Source of the DNA: Candidatus Lindowbacteria bacterium RIFCSPLOWO2_12_FULL_62_27
Lineage (GTDB): Bacteria > Lindowbacteria > 2-12-FULL-62-27
Length of the DNA stretch: 64,000 nucleotides
Assembly: GCA_001784175.1 (NCBI GenBank)
Contig: MFPR01000026.1
Location: 1 to 64,000 of the forward strand
Reading direction: 5' to 3'
Position numbers and translations under genes: made by a program. Shown here piece after piece: positions 48,204 through 56,189 of the stretch (the stretch's first letter is position 1; each line of letters starts with the position of its first letter). The notes under the pieces were generated by a model. The model made no database searches. It saw nothing but the letters and a program-made list of their open reading frames with translations, and was not told where the DNA came from.

Positions 48204-49795
48204 CGGTTCGCCGGCCCGAACTCGGGCTGTTTCTGATTTTCCTTTTCTCCGCCTCCTTCATTCATCATCCGGTGGAGTATGACAACACGCTGAGCCGTTT
48301 TTTTCTGTTAAGCGCGGTGGTCGATTACGGCCGGCTGGATATTGAGGCGTACAAAGATCAGACGATTGACATTTCCGTTGCCGGCGACAAGACGTATTCG
48401 AACAAGGCCATCGGCGCGCCGCTTGTGGCGGCCCCGATCTACTGGGCGCTCCGCCGCTGGACGCCGATCCGGCACGACGCGCCGCTCTCGCCGCGGGCCC
48501 GAAGGATATGCGTCTTTCTGACGACCACGGTTCCGTTCGCGCTTCTGGGGGTGGTGATGTACCGGGTCCTCCTTGGCATGGGCGCCGCGCCGATCAACGC
48601 CTATCTGGCGGTTCTGGCGTATGGATTGGGCACGATCGCGTGGATTCATGCCGCGATGTTCAGCGGCCATCAGGTGGCGGCGAACTTCGCGTTCTTTTCT
48701 TTCGCCTGTCTCCACGGTCGGGCGGATGGAGACCGCTGGAAATTTTTGGGCGCCGGCTGTCTGGCCGGCTTGGCGGCGTTGTCAGACTACACTGCGATCT
48801 TTCTCGCCATTTTGCTCGCGGCCTACGCGATGGCCGTGACGAGCCGGTGGCCCACCCGGGCCGCATTTCTCGCCGGCGTTGCGCTGTGCGGAGTTGTGTT
48901 GGCGGCGTACAACGGGAGGTGTTTTGGCGGAGCCTTCTCGTTTTCGTATGAGCACCTAGGGTACGGCGATTTCGCCGCGGGCGCCCGGCGGGGATTCATG
49001 GGGGTGGCGGCGCCGGTTCCCGAGTCTCTGATGGCCCTGATGTTTTCTCCGGCCCGCGGAATTTTTTTTATCATGCCCGTCCTGCTCCTGTCCCTGCCCG
49101 GATTCTGGCTCTGGTTTGAGCGAGTCCATGCGGCAGAAGGCGCTGCGCCGGATCGGGGCGCCGGCCTGGCGCCGTGGGTGGCCGGCGCGGCCGTGGTGGG
49201 ATACCTTTTGATCAATGCCGGCTTTTACGGCTGGCATGGCGGCTGGACGTTTGGCCCGCGATACCTGGCGCCGATCCTTCCTTTTCTCGTGTTGCCGCTC
49301 GCTTTTGCGCTGGATCGGCCGTGGTTCAGTGCGTTGTTTCTTGCGTCGTTTCTTCAAATCAGCGCTGCCCAGATGGTGATGCCGCATACGCCGGAGGAGA
49401 TACGCAATCCCATCGCGGAATGCCTGTATCCGTTGTTCCGATATGGCTATCGCTCGGATACGTGGGGTTCAAGACTGAGGATGTCCGAACTCATGTCCGC
49501 GGTCATATTCGTGTCGATTCTCGCCGCGCTGGTCTGGCGGACGCGTCCGGCGGCCTCGCCGGTCGCCCTGCCCGATGGGTCACAGGCGGTGCTGGCGGTC
49601 TGGCGTCCGATTTACCCTCTGGCGCTGGCCGGCATCATCATCGGACTTTTCCTGACGAGGTCACCGGCCACGGTGGACATTCACACCTACAATTCGCGTC
49701 TCCTGGCCAGTCTCGCGGGCGCGACGGGCTCGGAGGCGTTGTCTGCCGCCGCTCTGCAGGAGGCCCGCCGCTCGCCGCGAGGGATCCTGCCCTGA
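48200..49795 (+). CDS. polytopic membrane protein, GT-C glycosyltransferase-like
   Basis: 531 residues with about 11-12 hydrophobic segments and a periplasmic-type first loop (HHPVEYDNTLSRFFLLSAVVDYGRLDIEAYKDQTIDISVAGDKTYSNKA). The early DNTLSR and YSNKAIGAPLVAAP motifs and HGGWTFGPRYLAPILPFLVLPLAFAL near residue 350 are shared in outline with the protein at 54459 (DFDIPVR, YYQKFGPGQAFVLAP, SYGQRFLLPVVPVALLALP). Both look like GT-C-fold transferases or related lipid-sugar proteins. GTG start overlaps the upstream glycosyltransferase by 4 nt. Confidence 0.7.
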   Translation: MTVRRPELGLFLIFLFSASFIHHPVEYDNTLSRFFLLSAVVDYGRLDIEAYKDQTIDISVAGDKTYSNKAIGAPLVAAPIYWALRRWTPIRHDAPLSPRARRICVFLTTTVPFALLGVVMYRVLLGMGAAPINAYLAVLAYGLGTIAWIHAAMFSGHQVAANFAFFSFACLHGRADGDRWKFLGAGCLAGLAALSDYTAIFLAILLAAYAMAVTSRWPTRAAFLAGVALCGVVLAAYNGRCFGGAFSFSYEHLGYGDFAAGARRGFMGVAAPVPESLMALMFSPARGIFFIMPVLLLSLPGFWLWFERVHAAEGAAPDRGAGLAPWVAGAAVVGYLLINAGFYGWHGGWTFGPRYLAPILPFLVLPLAFALDRPWFSALFLASFLQISAAQMVMPHTPEEIRNPIAECLYPLFRYGYRSDTWGSRLRMSELMSAVIFVSILAALVWRTRPAASPVALPDGSQAVLAVWRPIYPLALAGIIIGLFLTRSPATVDIHTYNSRLLASLAGATGSEALSAAALQEARRSPRGILP

Positions 49796-49799
49796 TGCC

Positions 49800-49827
49800 T
49801 TGTCTTTCACGGAATCTTCGGTACAGT
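49800..49827 (+). promoter_or_regulatory. leaderless-type promoter of the lipid A gene block
   Basis: TTGTCT (49800-49805), 16-bp spacer, TACAGT (49822-49827) and 7 nt to the ATG at 49835. It would drive the Gfo/Idh-lpxB-msbA series. Confidence 0.55.
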
Positions 49828-49834
49828 TGAACTC

Positions 49835-50818
49835 ATGGAACCGAACGGCAGTCTGACCTGCGCGGTGATCGGAGTGGGTCATCTGGGATTCCATCATGCG
49901 AGGATCCTGTCCGACCCCGATCTGGCGCGTCTCGTCGGAGTGGTGGACGTGCGGGAGGACCGTGCGCGTGAAGTGGCGGAGAAGTTCAAGGTTCGTGCCT
50001 ATTCGAGCGTGAAGGATCTCCCGGCGGTCGATGTGGCGGTGGTGGCCGTGCCGACGAGCATGCACGCGGAGGTGGCGGTGGAATTGCTACAGCGCGGCGT
50101 TCACGTGTTCGTCGAAAAACCGATCGCGCAGAATCTCCGCGAGGCCCGCCGGATCGCCCATGCCGCGCGGCGGTTCGGCCGGACCGTGCAGGTGGGCCAC
50201 GTGGAGCGGTTCAATCCGGCGCTGTATGAGGTGCGGGACCGCGTGACCGACCCGCGGTTCATCGAGATCCACCGGCTGAGCCCTTTCCCGGAGCGCGCGA
50301 CGGACGTTTCGGTGGTGCTGGACGTGATGATCCACGATCTGGACATTGTCCTCCAGTGGATGGCCGACCGGCATCGCCGGCTCCTCAAAGTCAGCGCGGT
50401 CGGGACGCCGGTCCTGACGGACCGCCTCGACATCGTGAACGCGCGGCTTGAATTTCAGGGCGGCGTCGTCGCGAACGTCACGGCCAGCCGGATCTCGGCC
50501 GAGGCGATGCGCAAAATCCGCGTGTTCCAGCCCGACAGCTACCTCTCGGTCGACACTTGGGGCCGATCCTACGAATTTTACCGAAAACGCTCCCCCGGCC
50601 CCCTCCGGTCGCTTTTCGATCTCGAGATCGACCGGAAAGATTTCCAGACCAGCGAGGAGCCCCTACGCCGGGAACTCCGGCACTTCCTGAACTGCCTCCG
50701 GGAGTCCCGCCCGGCCGAGCCGTCGGCCGCCGAGGCCACGCGTGCGCTCTCCCTGGCGCTCCGCATCGAGCGCCTGGCCGCCCGGTCCGCCCGGCCCCGG
50801 CCCCGGCCCCCCAAGTGA
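49835..50818 (+). CDS. Gfo/Idh/MocA-family oxidoreductase
   Basis: 327 residues. Rossmann start CAVIGVGHLGFHHARILSD, the family motif VFVEKPIAQNLREARRIAHAARR, QVGHVERFNPAL and a C-terminal alpha/beta domain with MIHDLDIVLQWM. These enzymes oxidise or reduce sugars or UDP-sugars with NAD(P). In many diderm genomes a member of this family sits directly before lpxB, so a role in envelope sugar or UDP-GlcNAc-derivative metabolism (for example 3-oxo or 3-amino sugars for lipid A) is plausible but unproven. Its TGA stop forms the start of the second palindrome array. Confidence 0.88.
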   Translation: MEPNGSLTCAVIGVGHLGFHHARILSDPDLARLVGVVDVREDRAREVAEKFKVRAYSSVKDLPAVDVAVVAVPTSMHAEVAVELLQRGVHVFVEKPIAQNLREARRIAHAARRFGRTVQVGHVERFNPALYEVRDRVTDPRFIEIHRLSPFPERATDVSVVLDVMIHDLDIVLQWMADRHRRLLKVSAVGTPVLTDRLDIVNARLEFQGGVVANVTASRISAEAMRKIRVFQPDSYLSVDTWGRSYEFYRKRSPGPLRSLFDLEIDRKDFQTSEEPLRRELRHFLNCLRESRPAEPSAAEATRALSLALRIERLAARSARPRPRPPK

Positions 50819-50869
50819 TATCATGATATCATGATAGCTATCATGATATCATGATATCATGATATCACT
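50816..50869. repeat. 54-bp palindrome array, copy 2
   Basis: All 54 bases match 29199-29252: TGATATCA x2, TGATAGCTATCA, TGATATCA x3, CT. The first TGA is the stop codon of the oxidoreductase gene and lpxB starts at 50875. No sequence similarity extends beyond the 54 bp on either side. Confidence 0.95.
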
Positions 50870-50874
50870 CTGCC

Positions 50875-52020
50875 ATGCCGTGCCGTATTTTTGTTTCATC
50901 CGGCGAGCTGTCGAGCGAGCTGCACACCGAGATGGTCCTTCGCGCGTTCGAGCGGCGGCACGCCGGCCGGTTTGAATTTTTCGGCCTCGGCGGCCGGATC
51001 GCCGAGGCGGCGGGGCTGCGGCTTTGTGAGAACATTGTGGACCGCGCGGTCATCGGATTTTCGGAGGCGGTGCGCCACCTCGGATACTTTCGAAGGCTGC
51101 TCCGGACGGTGGATGCGATGATGGCACGCCGGGAGATGGACGGGGTCTTCCTCGTCGACTATCCCGGCTTGAATCTGCACATTGCCCGAATGGCCGCGCG
51201 GTATCGCCTGCCGGTGGTGTATTACATCAGTCCGCAGGTCTGGGCCTGGCACCGGAGCCGGGTCCGGATCCTGGCGAGGTGCATTCGGAAAATGCTCGTG
51301 ATTTTTCCTTTCGAAGTTCCCATCTACGAGGCGGCCGGATGTCCCGTTGAATTTGTGGGCCATCCCTTTGTCGACCGCGTGGCGCCTCAACAAACCCGCG
51401 CGGAGACGCGCCGGTCGATCGGGATCGGCGAGGCGGACCGCCTGATCGCGCTTCTGCCGGGCAGCCGCCGGCAGGAAGTGCATCGGCATTTCCCGGTCAT
51501 GTGGGAGGCGGTGAAAGGCCTGTCGCGGAGCGGCCCGGTGACCGCGGTTATCGGCGTTGCCTCCACGGTCCCGGCAACGTTCTACCGGTATGCGACGCAG
51601 GACACGCCGCCCGGGCTGAAAACTTTTCTGATCGAGGACGAAAAGAGCCGGCACAACCTGATCGCCGCGTCGGACCTGGCGCTGGTCACCACCGGCACGA
51701 TCACCATTGAAACGATGCTGCTCGGGACGCCGATGGTCGCCGGCTACCGGCTCTCCCCGCTGTCGTATGCGCTCGCGCGGCTTCTGGCGAAGGTGCGATA
51801 CTGCGCGATGCCGAATCTGCTGGCGGACGAGCCGATCGTTCCGGAACTGATCCAGCGCCGGTTCACGCCGGAGCGTGTCCGGGCCGAAGCCGAAAAAATT
51901 CTGACCGATCCCGCACGGTCGGATCGCCAGCGCTCCGGCCTGCGCCGGACCGCGGCCCTTCTGGGACCGCCGGGCGCCGCAGACCGGGTGGCGGCCCACG
52001 CTGCGGGAGTTTTCCTCTGA
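50875..52020 (+). CDS. lpxB: lipid-A-disaccharide synthase
   Basis: 381 residues. IFVSSGELSSELHTEMV replaces the usual GE.SGD opening; VDYPGLNLHIARMAAR, YYISPQVWAWHRSRVRILARCIRKMLVIFPFE, YEAAGCPVEFVGHPFVD, ALLPGSRRQEVHRHFP and TTGTITIETMLLGTPMVAGYR are diagnostic. LpxB joins UDP-2,3-diacylglucosamine and lipid X to form the lipid A disaccharide at the inner membrane. The ATG comes 5 nt after the palindrome array, without a Shine-Dalgarno. The ACP partner gene lies at 59999; other lpx genes are outside the window. Confidence 0.94.
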   Translation: MPCRIFVSSGELSSELHTEMVLRAFERRHAGRFEFFGLGGRIAEAAGLRLCENIVDRAVIGFSEAVRHLGYFRRLLRTVDAMMARREMDGVFLVDYPGLNLHIARMAARYRLPVVYYISPQVWAWHRSRVRILARCIRKMLVIFPFEVPIYEAAGCPVEFVGHPFVDRVAPQQTRAETRRSIGIGEADRLIALLPGSRRQEVHRHFPVMWEAVKGLSRSGPVTAVIGVASTVPATFYRYATQDTPPGLKTFLIEDEKSRHNLIAASDLALVTTGTITIETMLLGTPMVAGYRLSPLSYALARLLAKVRYCAMPNLLADEPIVPELIQRRFTPERVRAEAEKILTDPARSDRQRSGLRRTAALLGPPGAADRVAAHAAGVFL

Positions 52021-53810
52021 TGTCTCCCCCGCCGCGTTCTCATTTGCGCCGGATGCTCGCGTATCTGCGTCCGCACCGGGCGCTTCTGGGCATCGCCATC
52101 GGCTGCATGGGCCTGTATGCGGTCTTCCACGCGCTGTCGATCCTTCTCATGAAGCCGATCCTGGACAATATCTTCTTCACGACGGCCGGCCCGCTCACGT
52201 TCACGATTCCGTACGTGAACTGGTCGTTCGGGTTTCCGGACCGCATGAAATTTCTGGCGTTCGTGTCGGCCGCCATCGTGCTGACCTACTTCACCAAATC
52301 GATCTCCTCCTTCGGTCAGGAATACCTGATGACGTGGGTCGGGATGCGGATTCTTCAGAGGCTGCGCAATCAACTCTTCGAAAAATACACGCGGATGCCG
52401 CTGGAATTTCTGGAAGGCGAGCGCGCAGGGAAGCTTCTGTCGGTCAGCCTGAACGATGTGGGTCTCGTCTATTCCTCCACCGTGCGCCTCGTGACGGACG
52501 TCATCCTGCAGCCCTTCGTGATACTCTTTTTGGTCCTTCTCGCCTTGACGCTGGTCCCGCCCGTGCTCTCGGTGGCCTCCTTTGTGGTGCTGCCATTCAT
52601 CGCGGGCTTGATCACGTATTTTGGCCGGAAGATGAAGCGCGCGACGACGGGCGCGCAGGTCAAGATCGAAGATCTGACGCAGGTCCTTTCGGAAAAAGTG
52701 GCCGGTATGAAGATCGTCCGGATCTTCGGCCAGGAGGAGACCGAGCGCGCGAAATTCGAGCGCGAGTCCGAGGGGTACTTTCACTGGAGCATGAAGCAGG
52801 CGAAGATTTCGAGCCTGTCGGGCCCGCTGATGGTGTTTCTCGGGGGACTGGGCGTGTCGGTGGCCGTCTACTATGGCGGGTATCTCGTCGTGACGCAGGC
52901 GATCACCACCGGTTCCTTCGGCGCTTTTGTGACCGCCGTGATTTCGATCTACCGGCCGATCAAGAGCCTGACGAACCTGAACAACAGTTATCAGCAGGGC
53001 GCCGCGGCCGCGGAGCGCATCTTTGCGTTTCTGGACGTCCCCGACGCTCCGGACCCGGACGTGGGACAGCCTGCGAGATTCGAGCGGGAGATGTCATTTC
53101 ATCAGGTGCAGTTCACTTACAACGGCACCGAAGCGCCCGTGTTGAAAAACGTCGATCTTTCGATCCGAAAGGGCGAGCATGTCGCCTTTGTGGGCGTCAG
53201 CGGCATCGGCAAGACCACGCTGCTCATGCTGATTCCGAGGCTGCTGGAGCCGACCGGCGGCGAAATCAGGCTGGACGGCGTTCCGCTGCCCGAGATCAGC
53301 CCCCGGACGCTTCGCCGTCTCATGGCGGCCGTGGTCCAGGAAGTGGTTCTCTTCAACGACACGGTCGGCGCGAACATTCAGTATGGCCGTCCGGGCGCGG
53401 GGATGGCGGAAGTGGAAGCAGCCGCGCGCGCCGCCGACGCGCACGAGTTCATTCAAGCGCTTCCGCAGAAATACGAGACCGTGATCGGCGACCGCGGATC
53501 GAAACTATCGGGCGGGCAGCGGCAGCGGATCGCGATTGCGCGCGCTTTTTTGAAGAACGCGCCGATTTTGATCCTCGACGAGGCGACGTCGAACCTGGAT
53601 TCGGAATCGGAGCGCGAAGTTCAGAACGCCGTCGAGCGTCTTGCTTCCGGCCGGACCACACTGGTGGTGGCGCACCGGCTGTCGACCATCCGCCGCTGCG
53701 ACCGGATCTACGTTTTGAGAGATGGCCGGATCCTGGACGCCGGCGCCCACGAGGAACTCATGTCCCGATGCGAGGCCTATCGAACGACCGTTTCCCTCCA
53801 GTCGCTCTAG
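52020..53810 (+). CDS. msbA: MsbA-type lipid A/phospholipid ABC exporter
   Basis: 596 residues, half-transporter. Six membrane helices fill residues 1-320 (with YLMTWVGMRILQRLRNQLFEKYTRMPLEFLE coupling region). The ATPase domain has Walker A GVSGIGKTT, signature KLSGGQRQRIAIARA, Walker B ILILDEATSNLD and the H-loop VVAHRLSTI. MsbA flips core lipid A across the inner membrane. The first base of its ATG is the last base of the lpxB stop (TGATG). The isoleucine in the P-loop (GIGKTT for GSGKST) is a tolerated variant. Confidence 0.92.
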   Translation: MSPPPRSHLRRMLAYLRPHRALLGIAIGCMGLYAVFHALSILLMKPILDNIFFTTAGPLTFTIPYVNWSFGFPDRMKFLAFVSAAIVLTYFTKSISSFGQEYLMTWVGMRILQRLRNQLFEKYTRMPLEFLEGERAGKLLSVSLNDVGLVYSSTVRLVTDVILQPFVILFLVLLALTLVPPVLSVASFVVLPFIAGLITYFGRKMKRATTGAQVKIEDLTQVLSEKVAGMKIVRIFGQEETERAKFERESEGYFHWSMKQAKISSLSGPLMVFLGGLGVSVAVYYGGYLVVTQAITTGSFGAFVTAVISIYRPIKSLTNLNNSYQQGAAAAERIFAFLDVPDAPDPDVGQPARFEREMSFHQVQFTYNGTEAPVLKNVDLSIRKGEHVAFVGVSGIGKTTLLMLIPRLLEPTGGEIRLDGVPLPEISPRTLRRLMAAVVQEVVLFNDTVGANIQYGRPGAGMAEVEAAARAADAHEFIQALPQKYETVIGDRGSKLSGGQRQRIAIARAFLKNAPILILDEATSNLDSESEREVQNAVERLASGRTTLVVAHRLSTIRRCDRIYVLRDGRILDAGAHEELMSRCEAYRTTVSLQSL

Positions 53811-53811
53811 C

Positions 53812-54459
53812 GTGCTGAAGCAGAAACTCATGGCCGGCCTGTGCGAACGTCTGGGCCCCTGGTGGATAGACAGCATGGGGTCGTCGTTGGCGTGGGAGGT
53901 GCGCGGGCGCGAGCATTGGGAAGAGGTGCGTGAGCGCGCGCACGTGCTGGTGTTCTGGCATGCGCGCGTGCTCCTGATGGCGTATTTTTTCCGTCACCGG
54001 GGCTATCACGTGGTGGCTTCGGAAAACGCGGATGGCGACATGGCCGCGCGGTCCGTTCTGCGGCTTGGCATCGGATCCCTGAGAGGTTCGACCAGCCGCG
54101 GCGCCTCCAAGGTATTGCTGGGCGCCGCCCGGTTGTTGAAGTCCGGCCGGCCGATCGCGTTCACGCCGGACGGACCGCGTGGCCCGCGGCACGTATTTCA
54201 GCCCGGCGCCCTGTCGGCGGCCCGACTGGCCGGCGTTCCGGTCCTTCCGGCGACCGTTTCAGTGGACCAAGCTTGGATTCTGCCGAGTTGGGACCGCTTT
54301 GTCCTCCCGCGTTTTGGCGCGAGGGCCGTACTCCAGTTTCTGCCCGCCGCCGCGCCGCCGGCTCGAAACGATCTGGAAACAGTCCGGGAGGAGCTTGAGA
54401 AGGCGCTCGTGGCGGCCACCGATGGGCTGGACGCAGAACTTGGGCTGGTGATCCCATAG
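53812..54459 (+). CDS. DUF374 lysophospholipid acyltransferase-like protein
   Basis: 215 residues from GTG at 53812, one base after the msbA stop; the frame upstream overlaps msbA. DUF374 motifs: LVFWHARVLLMAYFFRHRGYHVVASENADGDMAARSVLRLGIGSLRGSTSRGASKVLL and FTPDGPRGPRHVFQPGALSAARLAGVPVLP (split here at the FTPDGPRGP core). HxxxxL and the PDGPRGP loop correspond to the acyltransferase active site. It is likely a late acyltransferase acting on lipid A or a phospholipid; Kdo transferase is not visible. Confidence 0.85.
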   Translation: MLKQKLMAGLCERLGPWWIDSMGSSLAWEVRGREHWEEVRERAHVLVFWHARVLLMAYFFRHRGYHVVASENADGDMAARSVLRLGIGSLRGSTSRGASKVLLGAARLLKSGRPIAFTPDGPRGPRHVFQPGALSAARLAGVPVLPATVSVDQAWILPSWDRFVLPRFGARAVLQFLPAAAPPARNDLETVREELEKALVAATDGLDAELGLVIP

Positions 54460-55829
54460 TGAAGCCGGTCCTTGCGCTTTTCTTGTGCGGCGTGTGTCTC
54501 ACGTGCGCGGTCCGGAGCGGCCAGCCGGAAACGGTCGACGAACTGTTGCCGCTTTACGCCTCCGTCTCGTTTCTGGATCACGGCGATTTCGACATTCCGG
54601 TTCGCGACACGTTTTATCCGGGGTTTTACGTAGAAGGCGCCGACGGCCGGTATTATCAGAAGTTCGGTCCCGGCCAGGCGTTCGTACTGGCGCCATTTGC
54701 GGCGATCGGCCGCGCCGTTACAGGCGCCGATGCGTCGCCGGCGGTTCGAGGGCGGAACATCCTGCAGTCGGCCCTGTTTTTCGGAATGTTCGTCGTGCCG
54801 CTGACGGCGGTTGTCTTTTTTCTGTTCTGTGTCGATCTCGGCTATTCGGAGAAAACGAGCGCCCTCGCCGCCCTGTCGATCATGGCCGCCACCGAGCTCT
54901 TGCCCTACTCGCGGACGCTTTTCGGCGACCTGACGTGCGCGTTTCTCGGCCTGAGCGCATTTTTCCTGATCGCGACGCTGAAACCGGATTCAACGGCCCG
55001 CGCCGCGGCCGCCGGCCTGTGTGTGGGGTTGTCCATCCTGGTGCGTCCGGTCTCGGTGCTGTTCGCGCCCGCGTTTGTGCTGTGCCTGATCCTCATCTGG
55101 AAACGCGAATCCTTTCCGATTCCGGTCTGCCGCCGGCACCTGATGGCGGCCGTCGTCCCGGCCGCCCTTCTCGGCTCGGCGCTTCTGGCCTACAACCGTC
55201 ATGCCTTCGGTTCATTTTTCTCCAGCGGATACGGATCGGAGATGTTTCAATTCGACGAGCCTCTCTGGCGCGGCGCATGGCATCTATTGTTTTCCTTCGA
55301 GAAGGGATTCTTCATTTATTCTCCCGTCGTGCTGCTGTCCTTATTGTTCTGGCGCCATTTTCATCGCGCCCATCCGCAGGTTTCCCTTGCCATCCTCGTT
55401 TATGCCGGTTTGTATCTCATCGTCTATTCCGGCTGGTACGCGAGCAGCCCCGGAAAAGAACTCTCCTACGGCCAGCGATTTCTTCTGCCGGTCGTCCCGG
55501 TCGCCCTCCTGGCCCTCCCCGAATGCCTGTCGCGTCTTCGGCGGAATGTGTGGAGCATTGCGGCTGTGCTGGTTCTGTGGGTTTCGTTTCTTGTCCAAGC
55601 GGCGGGATGTCTTCAAACGGGCCTCGCGTACAGAAATTGGGCCGCCCAGTTCGAGTCGGAGCCCTCGCCGCTTGTGGGATATGTTCTTCTGACCGTCCGG
55701 GACCCCGCAACGATTCGAGTGTGGTGGTGGCAGAGCGGCGCCCTCGGGCGCTCCGCGGGTGTGGCGCTCGTGTGCCTGGCGGTCTACTTTGCCGTTCTCA
55801 GCGTCCGCCGCAATCGAGCGGCGGGATGA
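54459..55829 (+). CDS. polytopic membrane protein, GT-C-like, paralogue of 48200-49795
   Basis: 456 residues, about 10-11 hydrophobic segments. The first loop (ETVDELLPLYASVSFLDHGDFDIPVRDTFYPGFYVEGADGRYYQKFGPGQAFVLAPFAAIG) and the later FEKGFFIYSPVVLLSLLFW, GWYASSPGKELSYGQRFLLPVVPVALLALPECL parallel the other GT-C-like protein. GTG start overlaps the upstream stop by one base (TAGTG). It belongs to the envelope operon and probably transfers or handles a lipid-linked sugar. No metal-binding DxD in the usual loop is certain; DHGDFDIP is a candidate. Confidence 0.7.
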   Translation: MKPVLALFLCGVCLTCAVRSGQPETVDELLPLYASVSFLDHGDFDIPVRDTFYPGFYVEGADGRYYQKFGPGQAFVLAPFAAIGRAVTGADASPAVRGRNILQSALFFGMFVVPLTAVVFFLFCVDLGYSEKTSALAALSIMAATELLPYSRTLFGDLTCAFLGLSAFFLIATLKPDSTARAAAAGLCVGLSILVRPVSVLFAPAFVLCLILIWKRESFPIPVCRRHLMAAVVPAALLGSALLAYNRHAFGSFFSSGYGSEMFQFDEPLWRGAWHLLFSFEKGFFIYSPVVLLSLLFWRHFHRAHPQVSLAILVYAGLYLIVYSGWYASSPGKELSYGQRFLLPVVPVALLALPECLSRLRRNVWSIAAVLVLWVSFLVQAAGCLQTGLAYRNWAAQFESEPSPLVGYVLLTVRDPATIRVWWWQSGALGRSAGVALVCLAVYFAVLSVRRNRAAG

Positions 55830-55830
55830 G

Positions 55831-56013
55831 TTACGCCGAAATGTCGACTTTGTTCCCGGTTCCGACGGCCTGAAACAGCGGCCGAACCAGCTTGGGTTGT
55901 TCGGCTGTGAACTCCATCCGTTTGTCGCTTGATTCCCGCACCACCTCGTAACGGGACATTTGGGCCTGATGGCTGATGGATTCCATGTAATCGGCGAACG
56001 GACTGACACTCAT
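55831..56013 (-). CDS. small conserved-looking protein, 60 residues, unknown
   Basis: ATG at 56013, about 7 nt after AGGGAGGAAG on the minus strand; longer starts (56079) are possible but lack a ribosome site. Sequence: MSVSPFADYMESISHQAQMSRYEVV, a helical start, then RLVRPLFQ-type segment (PKLVRPLFQAVG) and an end NKVDISA, which recalls small motility-associated or flagellar-type proteins with a terminal DI(S/T)A, though I cannot name a family. A good promoter (TTGACT-17-TACAAT) and a leader hairpin precede it, which supports it as real. It is isolated, convergent with the membrane protein. Confidence 0.55.
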   Translation of the reverse strand: MSVSPFADYMESISHQAQMSRYEVVRESSDKRMEFTAEQPKLVRPLFQAVGTGNKVDISA

Positions 56014-56040
56014 GGCGGCTTCCTCCCTGAAATGCATGCC

Positions 56041-56062
56041 GGCCGTTCGCTCCGGAACGGCC
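56041..56062 (-). promoter_or_regulatory. leader hairpin of the 60-residue gene
   Basis: Perfect inverted repeat GGCCGTTC/GAACGGCC (56041-56048 with 56055-56062, 6-nt loop) in the predicted 5' leader, about 30 nt before the ATG at 56013. It could tune translation, since the Shine-Dalgarno follows it. Confidence 0.4.
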
Positions 56063-56091
56063 CGCCCATTTTCCCCCAACTCGACGGATGG

Positions 56092-56120
56092 ATTGTACGG
56101 CGCTTGAGGGTCGAAGTCAA
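56092..56120 (-). promoter_or_regulatory. promoter of the 60-residue gene
   Basis: On the minus strand TTGACT (56120-56115), 17-bp spacer, TACAAT (56097-56092). Predicted start near 56085, leader about 70 nt. Confidence 0.65.
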
Positions 56121-56154
56121 ATTCATGTTCGGCCCAACCGCAGGCCTATTGAGG

Positions 56155-56183
56155 TTGTCGAATCGCTCGTGCCCAAGTAGGTT
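56155..56183 (+). promoter_or_regulatory. leaderless-type promoter of the HEAT gene
   Basis: TTGTCG (56155-56160), 17-bp spacer, TAGGTT (56178-56183) and 6 nt to the ATG at 56190. The -10 is identical to that of the ferredoxin gene at 16304. Confidence 0.6.
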
Positions 56184-56189
56184 GGGCCG

